Source of the DNA: Meloidogyne chitwoodi
Taxonomy: Eukaryota > Nematoda > Chromadorea > Rhabditida > Meloidogynidae
Assembly: GCA_015183035.1 (NCBI GenBank)
Contig: JACZZP010000002.1
Location: 1,054,001-1,118,000 of the forward strand
Length of the DNA stretch: 64,000 nt
Reading direction: 5' to 3'
Under the pieces are notes generated by a model that had not been told where the DNA came from, did not search any database, and saw nothing but the letters and a program-made list of their open reading frames with translations. A program made the translations under genes and the position numbers. The stretch's first letter is position 1. Each line of letters opens with the position of its first letter. Below are positions 22,206 to 38,064 of the stretch, piece after piece.

Positions 22206-24550
22206 ATGACAAAATTATATGAGAAAAATTCTCAATCTGCGGTTCAGAAGCGGAAGCAAACCTCTTCTGATGACATTTCTGATGATGATGATGCTCCTAT
22301 CAAGAAACTCCCTGTTTCGAAACCGAAGGATAAGAAGCCTGTGAAGGTATTAACTTTTAATTAATTTTTAACAACTTTTTTCAGAAGCAAAGTTCATCGT
22401 CTGAGGATAGTTCTTCTGGTTTGGCTAATGCGAATTCTTCGTCAAAGATTGTACCCAAATTATCGATGAAGAATTCTCAATCTACAGCTCAGAAGCGGAA
22501 GCAAACCTCTTCTGATGACAGTTCTGATGATGATGCTCCAAGAAAGAAACTCCCGGTTTCGAAACCGCAAGATAAGAAGCCTGTGAAGGTATTAACTTTT
22601 AATTAATTTTTAACAACTTTTTTCAGAAGCAAAGTTCATCGTCTGAGGATAGTTCTTCGGATTTGGCTAATGCGAATTCTTCGTCAAAGATTGTACCCAA
22701 ATTATCGATGAAGAATTCTCAATCTACAGCTCAGAAGCGGAAGCAAACCTCTTCTGATGACAGTTCTGATTATGATGCTCCTATAAAGAAACTCCCTGTT
22801 TCGAAACCGCAAGATAAGAAGCCTGTGAAGGTATTAACTTTTAATTAATTTTTAACAACTTTTTTCAGAAGCAAAGTTCATCGTCTGAGGATAGTTCTTC
22901 GGATTTGGCTAATGCGAATTCTTCGTCAAAGATTGTACCCAAATTATCGATGAAGAATTCTCAATCTACAGCTCAGAAGCGGAAGCAAACCTCTTCTGAT
23001 GACAGTTCTGATGATGATGCTCCAATAAAGAAACTCCCGGTTTCGAAACCGCAAGATAAGAAGCCTGTGAAGGTATTAACTTTTAATTAATTTTTAACAA
23101 CTTTTTTCAGAAGCAAAGTTCATCGTCTGAGGATAGTTCTTCTGATTTGGCTAATGCGAATTCTTCGTCAAAGATTGTACCCAAATTAGCGATGAAGAAT
23201 TCTCAATCTACAATTCAGAAGCGGAAGCAAACCTCTTCTGATGACAGTTCTGATGATGATGCTCCAATAAAGAAACTCCCTGTTTCGAAACCGCAAGATA
23301 AGAAGCCTGTGAAGGTATTAACTTTTAATTAATTTTTAACAACTTTTTTCAGAAGCAAAGTTCATCGTCTGAGGATAGTTCTTCGGATTTGGCTAATGCG
23401 AATTCTTCGTCAAAGATTGTACCCAAATTATCGATGAAGAATTCTCAATCTACAGCTCAGAAGCGGAAGCAAACCTCTTCTGATGACAGTTCTGATGATG
23501 ATGCTCCAATAAAGAAACTCCCGGTTTCGAAACCGCAAGATAAGAAGCCTGTGAAGGTATTAACTTTTAATTTATTTTTAACAACTTTTTTCAGAAGCAA
23601 AGTTCATCGTCTGAGGATAGTTCTTCTGATTTGGCTAATGCGAATTCTTCGTCAAAGATTGTACCCAAATTAGCGATGAAGAATTCTCAATCTGCAGTTC
23701 AAAAGCGGAAGCAAACCTCTTCTGATGACAGTTCTGATGATGATGATGCTCCTATCAAGAAACTCCCTGTTTCGAAACCGCAAGATAAGAAGCCTGTGAA
23801 GGTATTAACTTTTAATTAATTTTTAACAACTTTTTTCAGAAGCAAAGTTCATCGTCTGAGGATAGTTCTTCTGATTTGGCTAATGCGAATTCTTCGTCAA
23901 AGATTGTACCCAAATTATCGATGAATAATTCTCAATCTACAGCTCAGAAGCGGAAGCAAACCTCTTCTGATGACAGTTCTGATGATGATGATGATGTTCC
24001 TATCAAAAAACTCCCTGTTTCGAAACCGAAGGATAAGAGACCTTTGAAAGTACATATAACTTTTACTTCTTTTTAAATTTAATTTTTCTTATTTATTTAG
24101 AATCTAAAGCTTTCTTCTGCTAACGGTTTTGCCGATGATGTTTTGGTAAAAAAGTTTTCACCCACTTCTAATCAATTCAATAAGAATCAGTCAATTATGA
24201 GTTTGTTTTATTTTTTAATTTTTTTAGTGAATTTGAATGCGTAAATGTTTTGTTTTCTTTAAATGACACGGAAGCTAACATTTGTTTCCGTCATTATATA
24301 ACTGCATTAGATTTATATTTAATCAATATTTTAATAAAAAAAACTTATTTAGTTTATTTTTAGTAAAATTTTATATTTTTGATTTTAAGATTCAAACAAC
24401 ATTTATGACTCATGGGGCGCTAAAGCTACAAAAGATTTTAAAAATTTGAGTGGAAAGAACTTTCGACATGAAAAAACTAAAAAGAAACGTGGAAGTTACC
24501 AGGGTGGTAAAATTGATACTTCAATAAAGTCACTTAAGTTTGATAATTAA
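22206..24550 (+). CDS. NOLC1: Nopp140/NOLC1-like nucleolar phosphoprotein with tandemly amplified exon
   Basis: Nucleolar chaperone of box C/D and H/ACA snoRNPs and a heavily CK2-phosphorylated protein. The C-terminal exon encodes the SRP40_C signature: DSWGAKATKDFKNLSGKNFR then HEKTKKKRGSYQGGKI, ending SIKSLKFDN. The middle is seven near-identical exons (22385-22588, 22627-22830, 22869-23072, 23111-23314, 23353-23556, 23595-23801, 23840-24049), preceded by a partial copy with the first ATG (22206-22346). Each encodes an acidic-serine block (SSSSEDSSS, SSDDSSDDDAP) plus basic blocks (QKRKQ, KKLPVSKPQDKKPVK), the classic Nopp140 alternation. Terminal exons are 24101-24200 and 24390-24550; the joined frame is about 612 aa. 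The N-terminal LisH domain of the family is not seen; an upstream exon is possible but not evident. Confidence 0.87.
22347..24049 (+). repeat. Tandem 242-bp exon+intron repeat array (7 exon copies)
   Basis: The unit is a 204-nt exon plus a 38-nt intron running GTATTAACTTTT to AACTTTTTTCAG. The introns are identical between copies except for a base change in the one at 23557. Exons are phase 0/0 and a multiple of three, so unit gain or loss keeps the frame. Copies 6 and 7 are 207 and 210 nt, through extra GAT (Asp) codons in the acidic run. Confidence 0.95.
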
Positions 24551-24711
24551 TAGTTGATTATTTTATATGTTTGTCTTATTATTTGTTGATTTTAAATATA
24601 TTCTAAATATTTTCTATTTTTATTATCGTTTCATTTTAATGATTTATCATATTTTTTTTTTTGAATCATTATTATTAATTGATTTTCTAGTTATTAATTT
24701 TATCCCATTTA

Positions 24712-27700
24712 ATGACTGCTGTTGATCTTACGGACAATGACATCACTCCAACAGTTAAAAAACATCGAGCTTTTTTGAAATGTCAAAAATTAATCAATTG
24801 CTATGCCATCACAATGGGTCGTGCACAAACAAAGGTTTACCTTGATTTGAATCTACTTTTTCTTTTAACTCTGAATCTTAAGATTTTTGAGTCATGCTGT
24901 GGTTTACCTGAGAATCAGCGTTTTGTGAAGGAGGATTTTTTCAATCTAAATCGAATTGACGACCATTGTTCCATGTGTATTTATTTTGCTAAATCCTGTG
25001 AAAGATCTTCTGCCACAAGCCTTGAGGTTATTTTAAAATTTTGCCTAGAAAATCTATTTTTAATTTTTGAACAATGTTTTTTTAATGTTATTATTAACAA
25101 AAACAGGAATTGATAAAATCATGGATAAGTTTGGTTCAAAGTCTTAAACAAGATTATCCAAAATCTCGAGAAACAATTCAAGCAAGTCGTTTTCTTGTTC
25201 ATTTCATCATCGGTTTCTGTTTACTCGAGGCAAAGGTCTTTTTTATTTCATAAAAAGTATATTCAAAAATTTTTAAATTTTCAGTACTATGAAGCGCTTT
25301 TTTGTTCGTGGGAACATCTGAAGTTTTGCAATTTCATGGATACGACTTGTTTGTTAATTTGCTTTCTGTGTTCGTATCGATTGGAAGATTGGAAATTACT
25401 CGGAATTATGCTGGAAAGAGAAAAATGTATAAAAAAGAAACCTCCATTTACTGCGGGTTATCTTCTTATTTTGGAATGCTTTTGGCTTGTTTACAATTTT
25501 CACACCGCAAAAAATACAGATAAACAGGTCTATTATAAATTCTTATATCTAAAACGGCAGATTAAAACTTTCTAAGTATTTATTAGTGATCGAGCCGGAT
25601 CTGGATCCAGATCCAAACATTTTTTAGGAATTCTGGATTTTTTCTTGACCTGGATTTTTCCTGGACTCCAGGTCCAGACTCTGGTCCAGTTCGATAAATT
25701 TAAAAAAATTAAGGATCCAGGTTTGCGCAATTTTTTACCTGGATTTCCTTGAGTAAATTTTTTTCAAAATTTACCTTCATTATATTTTTGAAAAAAGAGT
25801 TACCATCGATAAATTATAAGTATTAGATGATGATTTGTTAAATTATTTTGATAAAAATTATCTTACATTTTATAATAAATATTTTTAATGCTATAACAAT
25901 AAATATTCATTTTTATATTTTAAAAAATTAAAAAAAAATCCAGGTCTGAATCCAGTTAAAAAAAATCTGGATTTTTTCTGGACCTGGATTTTTCCTGGAT
26001 TCCAGGTCCTGAGTCTGGTCCTGGTTAATAAATAAAATCCAGATCACTAGTATTTATTAAATAATATTTAGATTCTCGTAGCCGATGAGATTGTTGCCAA
26101 ACTCGAGGAGATTCGTAAAGATGATAGGCGAACATTTCTTTATACTCAATCAAAGTCTATTCTTCGTTCTGCTCTCGTTCTTTCTAGTCGACTACCAAAT
26201 TCTGATTTAAAAAAGGTTTTAGCTTTTAAACATAGTTAATTGTTTACTATTATTGTTAGTATAATGACCCAATATATCAACGTGAAATGGAAATATCGCA
26301 TGCTACGACCATTTTACGTGCTTATGATGATAATTATTTTCAAGGAACTATTTCACCAATTCAAAGCAAAATGGTATCTTCTGATGGATTTTGTATGTTT
26401 TCAATAATTTAATTTTTTTATTGTATTATTTTTAAGTAAAATTTTGCATGGCATTTGTTGATTATATGGAAATTAGTATTAGCTATTGTTGGGACTGTTG
26501 GGATGTTGGTTTACTCCGTGAGGCAGAGAGTTCTTCTATTGCACTATGGCGTAACAATCTTATTTTTGGAAATGCTTATTGGTAAACTTTAAACAATATA
26601 TTTGTTATTTTATATTTGTTTGATTTATAGGACTCTTCGCTCTTTATCTTTTCTTTTCTTCTTAAAATCTTCAACTACCTATGATTCTCACTTATTAGAG
26701 AAATTTGCACAATGCCTTCAGGCATTACTTACTCCAGCGACTTCTTCATCTAATTATTATCTCCTTACTCCGAAACGTAATATAAGGTAAAAATTAAAGT
26801 TCATGCATAGTTATATTATTTAATGGCCTTTAGACCCTCAGTATTTCGTCGTGGTTCTGCTGTCGATGATTCTTTTGATCTTGGAACGACTGTATCTAAT
26901 AATTTTGATGATGAAATGCTTTTGCAAGATATGTCTTCAATGAATATTTACAATAGGGTGAATAAAGAAGGGTAAGATTTTTAATGTAAACCTTGATAAC
27001 AAAACTTCTTTAATGCTAGTAAAAAATTCCACTTGTTTTATTATATAATATTTATTTTCTTTTATTAAAAACTTTAAAGAAAGCATTTTTATTTGGAAAC
27101 ACATATCTCTGATTGCTCTTGTGTCTTCTGTGTTAGCCGCTCATCAAATTGGGCAATGGCTTTGGAATTAGATCGTCTGACGTTGTTGTTTCGACGTAAT
27201 ACTTCAATGCAATTTCTACTCTTTAGGGATGCATTAAGCAATAATTACATTCAAAAAGTATTTTTAAGCATATTATTTGTTGATTTTCTTTTTTTAGGCC
27301 CGATCACTTCGTCAAACCATACTTTACAGTTTGGATGAAAAATCAAATCAACAAATTAATTTTTATGAAACGTCTAAGGATTTCGGTGTTTTTTTAATTT
27401 ATTAAATTCTGATAAACCTTTGCTGATACTAGCTTGTTTTTAGACATCTTTTAACAATGTTTTTCTTATGTTAGTAAATTTGATTGTATTCTAGTAACGA
27501 GGCACGTCATTGAAGATCAACAATTTATAACACCACGAAGGCGAGGAAAGACACCAACAAGAATTAATACAGACATAAAGGCATTATTAAACATCTAATT
27601 ATAATTAAATATTTTTAAAATTTTTATGTGGAAAAGAATCTTTTATCGCAGAGATCATTGAATAGTGATCGTAAGCATGATGCTGAAGTTCCTATTTTAA

Positions 27701-30700
27701 ATGAAAAAATAAACTTTGATCAATCAGAAGATTCCTTTTCACCTTTAAAATTCGATGATGATCATGTAATTTTAATTTAAAAACAAAGATTTAATTTATA
27801 AATACAATTTATATTTTAAGCAAATTCCACCTTTGATTATCAATTATTGGATTCGTGCCGTCTGCCAAAGTTTTGTAGATAGGACAGAAGAAGAGCTTTG
27901 GAACAGAAATGCTTTGGAAGATAAAAACATATTGGAAGAGGCACTTAAGGTTTTTATTTTGAGCTTATGACATTTTACCAATTTATATACTAATTATTTA
28001 CTAAAAATAATGAGATAAATTGATGTGATAGCAACGTGTTTTCTTTATTATAAAATAGAACTTTTCAGCTTTGTAATCAGTCGAGTTGTCAGATGACGTA
28101 TAGAGCAGTTTGGCTTCTGCTTAGGCATTTTTATCGTGTTCAGTTAAGTGGGGACAAATTTTTGTCTACAACTTGCAGTCCAACAAAAGTTAATGCTGCT
28201 CAAAAAGATCTTACGGATTACAGAAGTTTATTTTTCAGGTTATTTAACATTTTTTGAATTTTAATTAAAAAATTTTTAGAGAATGGCGTCAGAGATGTGC
28301 ACATTTTTTAATTCGAAATCGAATTACAAATTTTATGAAAACGTATTGTTATAACAATACACCAAATTCTTGTACATGGACAGCGACTACAATTCATGTT
28401 GAATCAACAGCTCCGTCAATGCGCCAATTAGCGAGAACACTTTTACTTCGTAGAAGGGATTATAAAATTAAATTGCAACGTAACAACGAGACCACTAATA
28501 AACAAAAGGAATGTTCAAATAATAATGCTTTCTCTCATACTTTCATATTTAATGATGTTGATCATTTTAAAAGTTTGATTAAACGCTTGCCTCCAGGTAT
28601 TTTTGTAAGCGCCATGTAAAAAACTATAAGAACTAGAGCTCGGAGCGATGTTATAGATCGATGATATTGTTTGAGGTATCGGACCGATATTTTTCAATAT
28701 ATCTATGTATCTAATATCGGTCAAAGGCTAACATAAGTCCGAGCTCCAATAAAAACAAGTTAAAACAATGTTTTTTTTAGAAATTTACTAATTATATTTA
28801 TAAGATTCATATACATTCAATATATTTCACAATTTATTTCAGAAATCACATTTGTAAATATTTCAATAGACGAAGAAAATGTTTTATGGATGTCACGTTG
28901 TCATGCAACACACGATCCTATTATATTTCGACTTTGTAAATTAGGAAAGGTTAATTTTAATGATCCTGACAATGTGTATTTTTTATACTAATGTAAGGAT
29001 GACCAAATGCTTGAAAGAATGTCAGAACTTTTAGAAGCCAGTGACTTGTCTGTAAGAAAATCTATGTATGTACCTCAAGAAGCTTATAATGAAGAGAAAA
29101 AAACACCTGATGAGATTGAAAGAGATAAAGAACAACAACAAACCTCTGAGATGATATTTGAAAAGAAATCAGCTGAACAAAATCAGCAAAAAGTTAAAGT
29201 ATTTTGGGATGAACGAAAAAAACTTAACGAGCAATTAAAGGTTTCAAATTAAAATTAAATATTAATACATATTAAATTATAAATGTTTTAAGTTATTTCT
29301 TCGAGATCTTCAACATAAATGGTTTGGTGAAGTTGCGCCGTTGCTATTGCCTCCAGGAGTTGATATTGAAGATAATAAAAATGTCATTATTAGATTAAAT
29401 GGCCTTAACATTTTTTCAGCCTCAACTTTAACTGTGACTTTATTTATTTATTATATTTTATATCTTTTTATTTTTAGCTTCTTCTTCAGCTTTTTCCCTA
29501 CCTAAATGAGGAGGATTGGATTCGACTTGGAATATTTTTGAGAGGTAACGAAGAACAGGATAATCATAATCGCACCCTTGCGCCTAATACCTGGTCACGA
29601 CTTGCTCAGACGGTTAAACAAGGAAGTGTTAAATCAACAAAAAAGCGTTATACATTGCTTGTCGTCCCACCAGTTAGTTGATTATTTTAAATAGGGTAGC
29701 ACCCCGTCCCCCGACTTTTCTCCTCCCCCGACCCGACACCCCCGGCATCCCCGTCCCCCGACATTTCAGCAGACTGGCACCCCCGACAGGCCAAACCCCG
29801 AAACCCCGTCCCCCCGAACCCCGACAATTGGCGAAAATTGATCGGGGAGCTACCCTAATTTTAAATATAAAAAATAAAATATTTATTTTAATAGGCATTA
29901 AGTCATCTTCCTTGGGAATGTCTGCCGATTTTTGAACTTAGCCCTTTTGTTATGCGACTACCTTCAATTCATATCTTTGATTATCTTTGCTCTTTAGAAA
30001 AGGTAATTTATTTTTGATTTTTTTTAATTTTAATAAAGAAAGAGGAAATAAAGGAATTGCCAAAAATGGTGAATGGTCGAAACTCTTTCTATGTTCTTAA
30101 TCCATCTGGAGATTTAGCAAACACTCAAAAAAGAATCACTGATTTTGTTGGACAGTTTAATTGGCCTGGTCTTATTGGTCAAGTTCCTTCACGAGACCAA
30201 ATTCGTTTGGCGCTGACTGAAAGCGAACTATTTCTGTTAGTTTTTTGATTAATTTAATTTTACTTATTTTATTAGATATATTGGTCATGGAAGTGGTGGT
30301 CGTTATTGGCGTTCTACAGTTCGTGAAACCGATTGCAATGCAGTTTCAATTCTTATGGGATGTTCAAGTGTTAAAATATACGATGAAGGTCCAGGTTTTG
30401 ATGGTCGCTCTTCTCTTTATGAATATTTGATTGCACGTTGTCCTTGCATTGTTGGTTGTCTTTGGATGGTGACTGATGGAGAAATTGATAGTTTGTTTTT
30501 GTTTAAATATTTAAAAATAATATATTTAATCATTTAGGATTTTTCATGGCTTTGTTGGAATATTGTTTCATGGAGAAAGATGCCCGCCAAAAAAATAAAA
30601 AAGCGTTGGTTCAAATATGGTAAATATTCTTATGTATAGTAATTTAGTCCTAATGAACATAACAACACACAAGTCCAGAATAACATAAAAACAGAATCAA

Positions 30701-30825
30701 TTAAACTATTTACCGAAGCAATTGTTAAGGCACGTCTAAAATGCAAATTGCCATATTTAACTGGTGCTTCTGTTGTTGCTTATGGATTACCTGTCGCTGC
30801 TGCAATGAATTCTTTATTAAAATGA
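24712..30825 (+). CDS. sep-1: Separase (cohesin-cleaving cysteine protease, clan CD, C50)
   Basis: Endopeptidase that cleaves the kleisin subunit of cohesin at anaphase and is held inactive by securin. The N-terminal two thirds is a helical, TPR-like region (LINCYAITMGRAQTK, YYEALFCSWEHLKFCNFMDT, YNDPIYQREMEISHATTILR). The C-terminal protease domain is clear: DEDWIRLGIF-like helices, LSHLPWECLPIFEL, SFYVLNPSGDLANTQKRI, then LTESELFLYIGHGSGGRYWR with the catalytic His codon at 30286-30288, and SILMGCSSVKIYDEGPGFDG with the catalytic Cys codon at 30361-30363. These are followed by YLIARCPCIVGCLWMVTDGE, typical of separases, and the end LTGASVVAYGLPVAAAMNSL. Roughly 25 exons. Three transposon-like insertions lie in introns (25584-26049, 28636-28746, 29692-29857). 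APC13-like and DGCR6-like genes follow on the same strand. Confidence 0.93.
25584..26049. mobile_element. 466-bp TIR element with internal 60-bp repeat, in separase intron
   Basis: The short termini TAGTGATC and GATCACTA are flanked by an 8-bp duplication GTATTTAT at 25576-25583 and 26050-26057; the shared sequence can be read as 10 bp (AGTATTTATT) if the TIR is shortened by one base. Inside, a roughly 60-bp block rich in CCTGGA/TCCAGG words occurs twice in the same orientation (25632-25689 and 25966-26024), separated by AT-rich DNA. No transposase is visible. It appears non-autonomous and of unknown superfamily (hAT or MULE would fit the duplication). Confidence 0.75.
28636..28746. mobile_element. 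Short fold-back/MITE-like insertion in separase intron
   Basis: Inverted ends GAGCTCGGA and TCCGAGCTC enclose about 93 bp with further inner symmetry (GGTATCGGACCGATA, ATATCGGTC). No convincing target duplication was found, so the boundaries are approximate. The GC content stands out from the surrounding intron. Confidence 0.5.
29692..29857. mobile_element. 166-bp GC-rich MITE in separase intron
   Basis: Termini TAGGGTAGC and GCTACCCTA, flanked by the exact 8-bp duplication ATTTTAAA at 29684-29691 and 29858-29865. The interior is strongly C-rich on the + strand, with repeated CCCCGTCCCCCGAC-like words, in striking contrast to the AT-rich host. It is open in frames on both strands but is not a gene. 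An 8-bp duplication suggests a hAT-type mobiliser. Confidence 0.88.
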
Positions 30826-31135
30826 TTGGATTATAAAGTTTCGATAATTTATCCAGTCAATCTTTATTCAAAGTCAAATTCATTTCTTTTAATATTTACA
30901 CGTATAATTTATTTTTTGTTTTCTCAGAAAAACTTTATCATTGCCAATATTAATATTACCTATTTCATCATAAATTTTACAATGCATCTCAGATCTTTCA
31001 TGAAATTTTATTCACTTGATTTCATTTATTGACTTTAATGATAAAAAATACAATTTGTAAATAATTATAGAAGTTGTTTTTAATCAATTCTAAAATTTTT
31101 TAAAATTTCCCAATTTTTATTATTAGTTTTTACAT
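30826..31135. other. Intercistronic spacer, separase to APC13
   Basis: 310 bp, AT-rich and non-coding. A TTATTATTAG acceptor-like site lies about 10 nt before the APC13 ATG, as expected if the downstream gene is trans-spliced from a polycistronic transcript. Confidence 0.5.
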
Positions 31136-31441
31136 ATGGACGTCCGAAATCAAAGCAAAGTCTTTGAATTATTTCTATTGAAACGAATTGATCATGACTG
31201 GATTAATCACAAACTTCCTTCGGTAAAAATACGGTTTTAAACCTACAAATTAGATTGTAATTTTAACGTCATTCTCACTTAGTGATTGTTTATTTTAATT
31301 TCATTTATTAAGGATGATATTCCAATACCACCAAGTGAAGTTCCTGAGCAGGACAGAGAATTGAATTTTTTACTGGAGGCTAATGAAACTCGTTGGCAAG
31401 ATCAACGGCCTCCTAATTTCTGTTTTGATCATCGACATTAA
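31136..31441 (+). CDS. ANAPC13: APC13-like anaphase-promoting complex subunit
   Basis: Small structural subunit of the APC/C ubiquitin ligase, which triggers anaphase by degrading securin and cyclin B. Two exons (31136-31222 and 31313-31441) give a protein of about 71 aa. The core DHDWINHKLPSDDIPIPPSE then VPEQDREL, followed by ETRWQDQ, aligns by eye with the APC13 pattern (D-x-W-x3-KLP-x-D-x-IP-x-x-E-P-x-x-E, then a later W-x-D). Human APC13 is 74 aa. It sits 310 bp behind separase on the same strand. The family is short and weakly conserved, so some doubt remains, but the KLP-DDIPIP signature and length both fit. Confidence 0.75.
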
Positions 31442-31604
31442 AATATATTTAGTGATGAAAATGATAAAATATTTTTTTAATCTTAAATTTTTACCTAAAA
31501 AATAAATAAATATTTTAACTAAATTCATTGACACTAATATTATATTTGCTTTTAATATTTCAAAATTTAAATATCCAAGTTTTCAAATTATTTTTAATAT
31601 AGTA

Positions 31605-32189
31605 ATGCTAACTCGTAAAGAATTAATTGCAATGCGCCTCTATGAGTTTTTAACTTCAAATTCTGACAATTATAAGGTAAATAGAAAGATTAAAAATATC
31701 ATTTAATGTTTTGCTACAGCTAAATAAAACAACAAAAGATAGGATATCAAATAAAGAAACTCGTGATAGTTTGATAGATTCTTTAGTTGATGGAACAGTT
31801 TTTTCCATTTTGGATTCTCTTAGTGATTTACAGAATTTGAAAGAGAGGTATTTGTTATTTTAATTTTATATTTATTTTTAGGGAATTATGGGATCAACGT
31901 GAAAAGAAAATTAAACAGTTAAAGGATTCTGGAATTTATACCGATCAAAAAAAGTGTGAAATAGATAAAGGTATATTGGAAGGAATTGATGAGGTTTTTC
32001 TTTTTTAAAAATTAAAAATAAATAAAAATAATTAAGACAGTTCGTGAACAACAAAATATGCTTATTTGTGCTGGTCTTCCTCAGCCTTTATTTAAACAAA
32101 GTCTTGATTCTGAAGAAATACGTTTACAAATGTTTATTATTCAATTTATACTTACTTTAAAGGATGTTTATGAAGATCAAAAAGAATAA
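31605..32189 (+). CDS. DGCR6: DGCR6/gonadal (gdl) family coiled-coil protein
   Basis: Conserved animal family of uncertain molecular role (DGCR6 in vertebrates, gdl in Drosophila). The spliced product (about 155 aa) has ETRDSLIDSLVDGTVFSILD then SLSDLQNLKERELWDQRE, matching the family core (L-x-LLDGTVFEIV-x-x-L-x-x-IQ-x-L-x-E-x-x-L-x-x-QR). A C-terminal helix follows, REQQNMLICAGLPQPLF and EEIRLQMFIIQFILTLKDVY. The last intron must use the acceptor AATTAAG (about 32034) rather than the next AG four bases later; only that choice keeps the family-like frame. A TTTAATATAG acceptor-like site lies 2 nt before the ATG, 163 bp after APC13. Confidence 0.82.
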
Positions 32190-33446
32190 CTTTTTTATAT
32201 TTTTTTTAATTTATTTTTGTGAAAAATTTTATAAATTTAATTTTATTTAAATTTGACAAATGATCATAAAATTTATATATTTTAATAAATTATTGTAAAT
32301 GTTATATTTATAGTTATTTTTAATTATAAATATATAATTTGTTTTAATCTTTTTAATAAATTTATCTCAAAGTTTTGTCACTAAAAAAGGTTTGCTCGCT
32401 CAAATTTTGAGGCTCAAAAATTGATCTTTTATTGCCATAAATTTAAAGAGAAATTTTTACATTTATATATTTTCTTTTTATTATTTTTTTTAAAATTTAC
32501 ATTCTCGATTTGTCAATTCATTATTTATAAAATAAATATAAGGAAATGGAAAAAATTAAGAGAATATTTTTAATAAAAAATAAATAAAATTGAAATTAAA
32601 AGAAGGAAAGAAAAATTAAAAGAAAATATTTTTTTTAAATAAAATTTAATTTAGAAATATGAGAAAATAATATTATTTTGGTATCTCAATTATAAAAAAT
32701 AAATAAATATTTTATTTTAAAAATTAAAGATCATTTAAAAAATTTATTTATTTTGTTGCTTTTGTAAAAATTAAAAAAAAAACGAATAAATGTATTTATA
32801 ATCCTTTATATACATATAAATACAATTGACAAAAAATATTTAAAATTTAACCTTTCATTAAAATATATTAAAAATTAAATAAAATATTAATAATTACCTA
32901 TAATATATAATATTTTTTTAAATTTATTATTTTTGGATAATACAATAAAATAATTAATAGTTCATTAAACAAGCCTTGGATCAAATTATAATATAATAAA
33001 ATTAATTATTATTATTAATTTTAATTTTAAAAATTAAAATCTTAGTAATTATTATATAATTAAAAATTAAACAAAATTAATAAAAAAAATGACGAATACT
33101 TTTTATTACCTTTTTTTAATTAATTAATTTAAAATTATTTCAAGACTAAAAAGAGGACGAGGCCAAAAAAGGGGAAGGAAAATGGGGGAAAACAAAATAA
33201 TTAATTAAATATTTATTATAAATAAAAATAATCTCATTTTTTCTTTAAGTTTTGCGCATTAAATTGTTCATTTTAAAGAGACATATTTTTATTATTTCCT
33301 TTTATATTTTTTAATCAGCCCCTTTATTCTTTTTTTTTTAAAATTATATAAAAATTAATAAAAAAGAAGATTTTTTTAATTTTAAATAAATAAATAATTA
33401 ATTAAATTGTTTATTTTATTTAAAATATTATTATAGTTAAATTAAA
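32190..33446. other. Gene-free AT-rich spacer
   Basis: 1,257 bp, almost entirely A and T with homopolymer runs and TTAATTAA words. No exon, RNA gene or inverted repeat with duplication was recognised. Confidence 0.6.
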
Positions 33447-38026
<4,580 letters not shown>

Positions 38027-38064
38027 TAAATAAATAAATAAATTTAAATAAATATTTTAATTAA

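Noticed and set aside
22206..24076. Regular 242-bp array resembling a CRISPR or satellite
   Set aside because: Each unit is a coding exon plus a spliceable intron with conserved phase, and there are no variable spacers; it is part of the Nopp140-like gene.
25302..25523. Alternative + frame beginning MFVGTSEVLQFHG
   Set aside because: The upstream exon joins in phase 0 to the other frame (YYEALFCSWEHLKF), which continues the separase helical region.
29674..29935. Overlapping Pro/Arg-rich and Gly/Arg-rich open frames on both strands
   Set aside because: They arise from the C-rich composition of a 166-bp MITE with 8-bp target duplication inside a separase intron, not from a gene.
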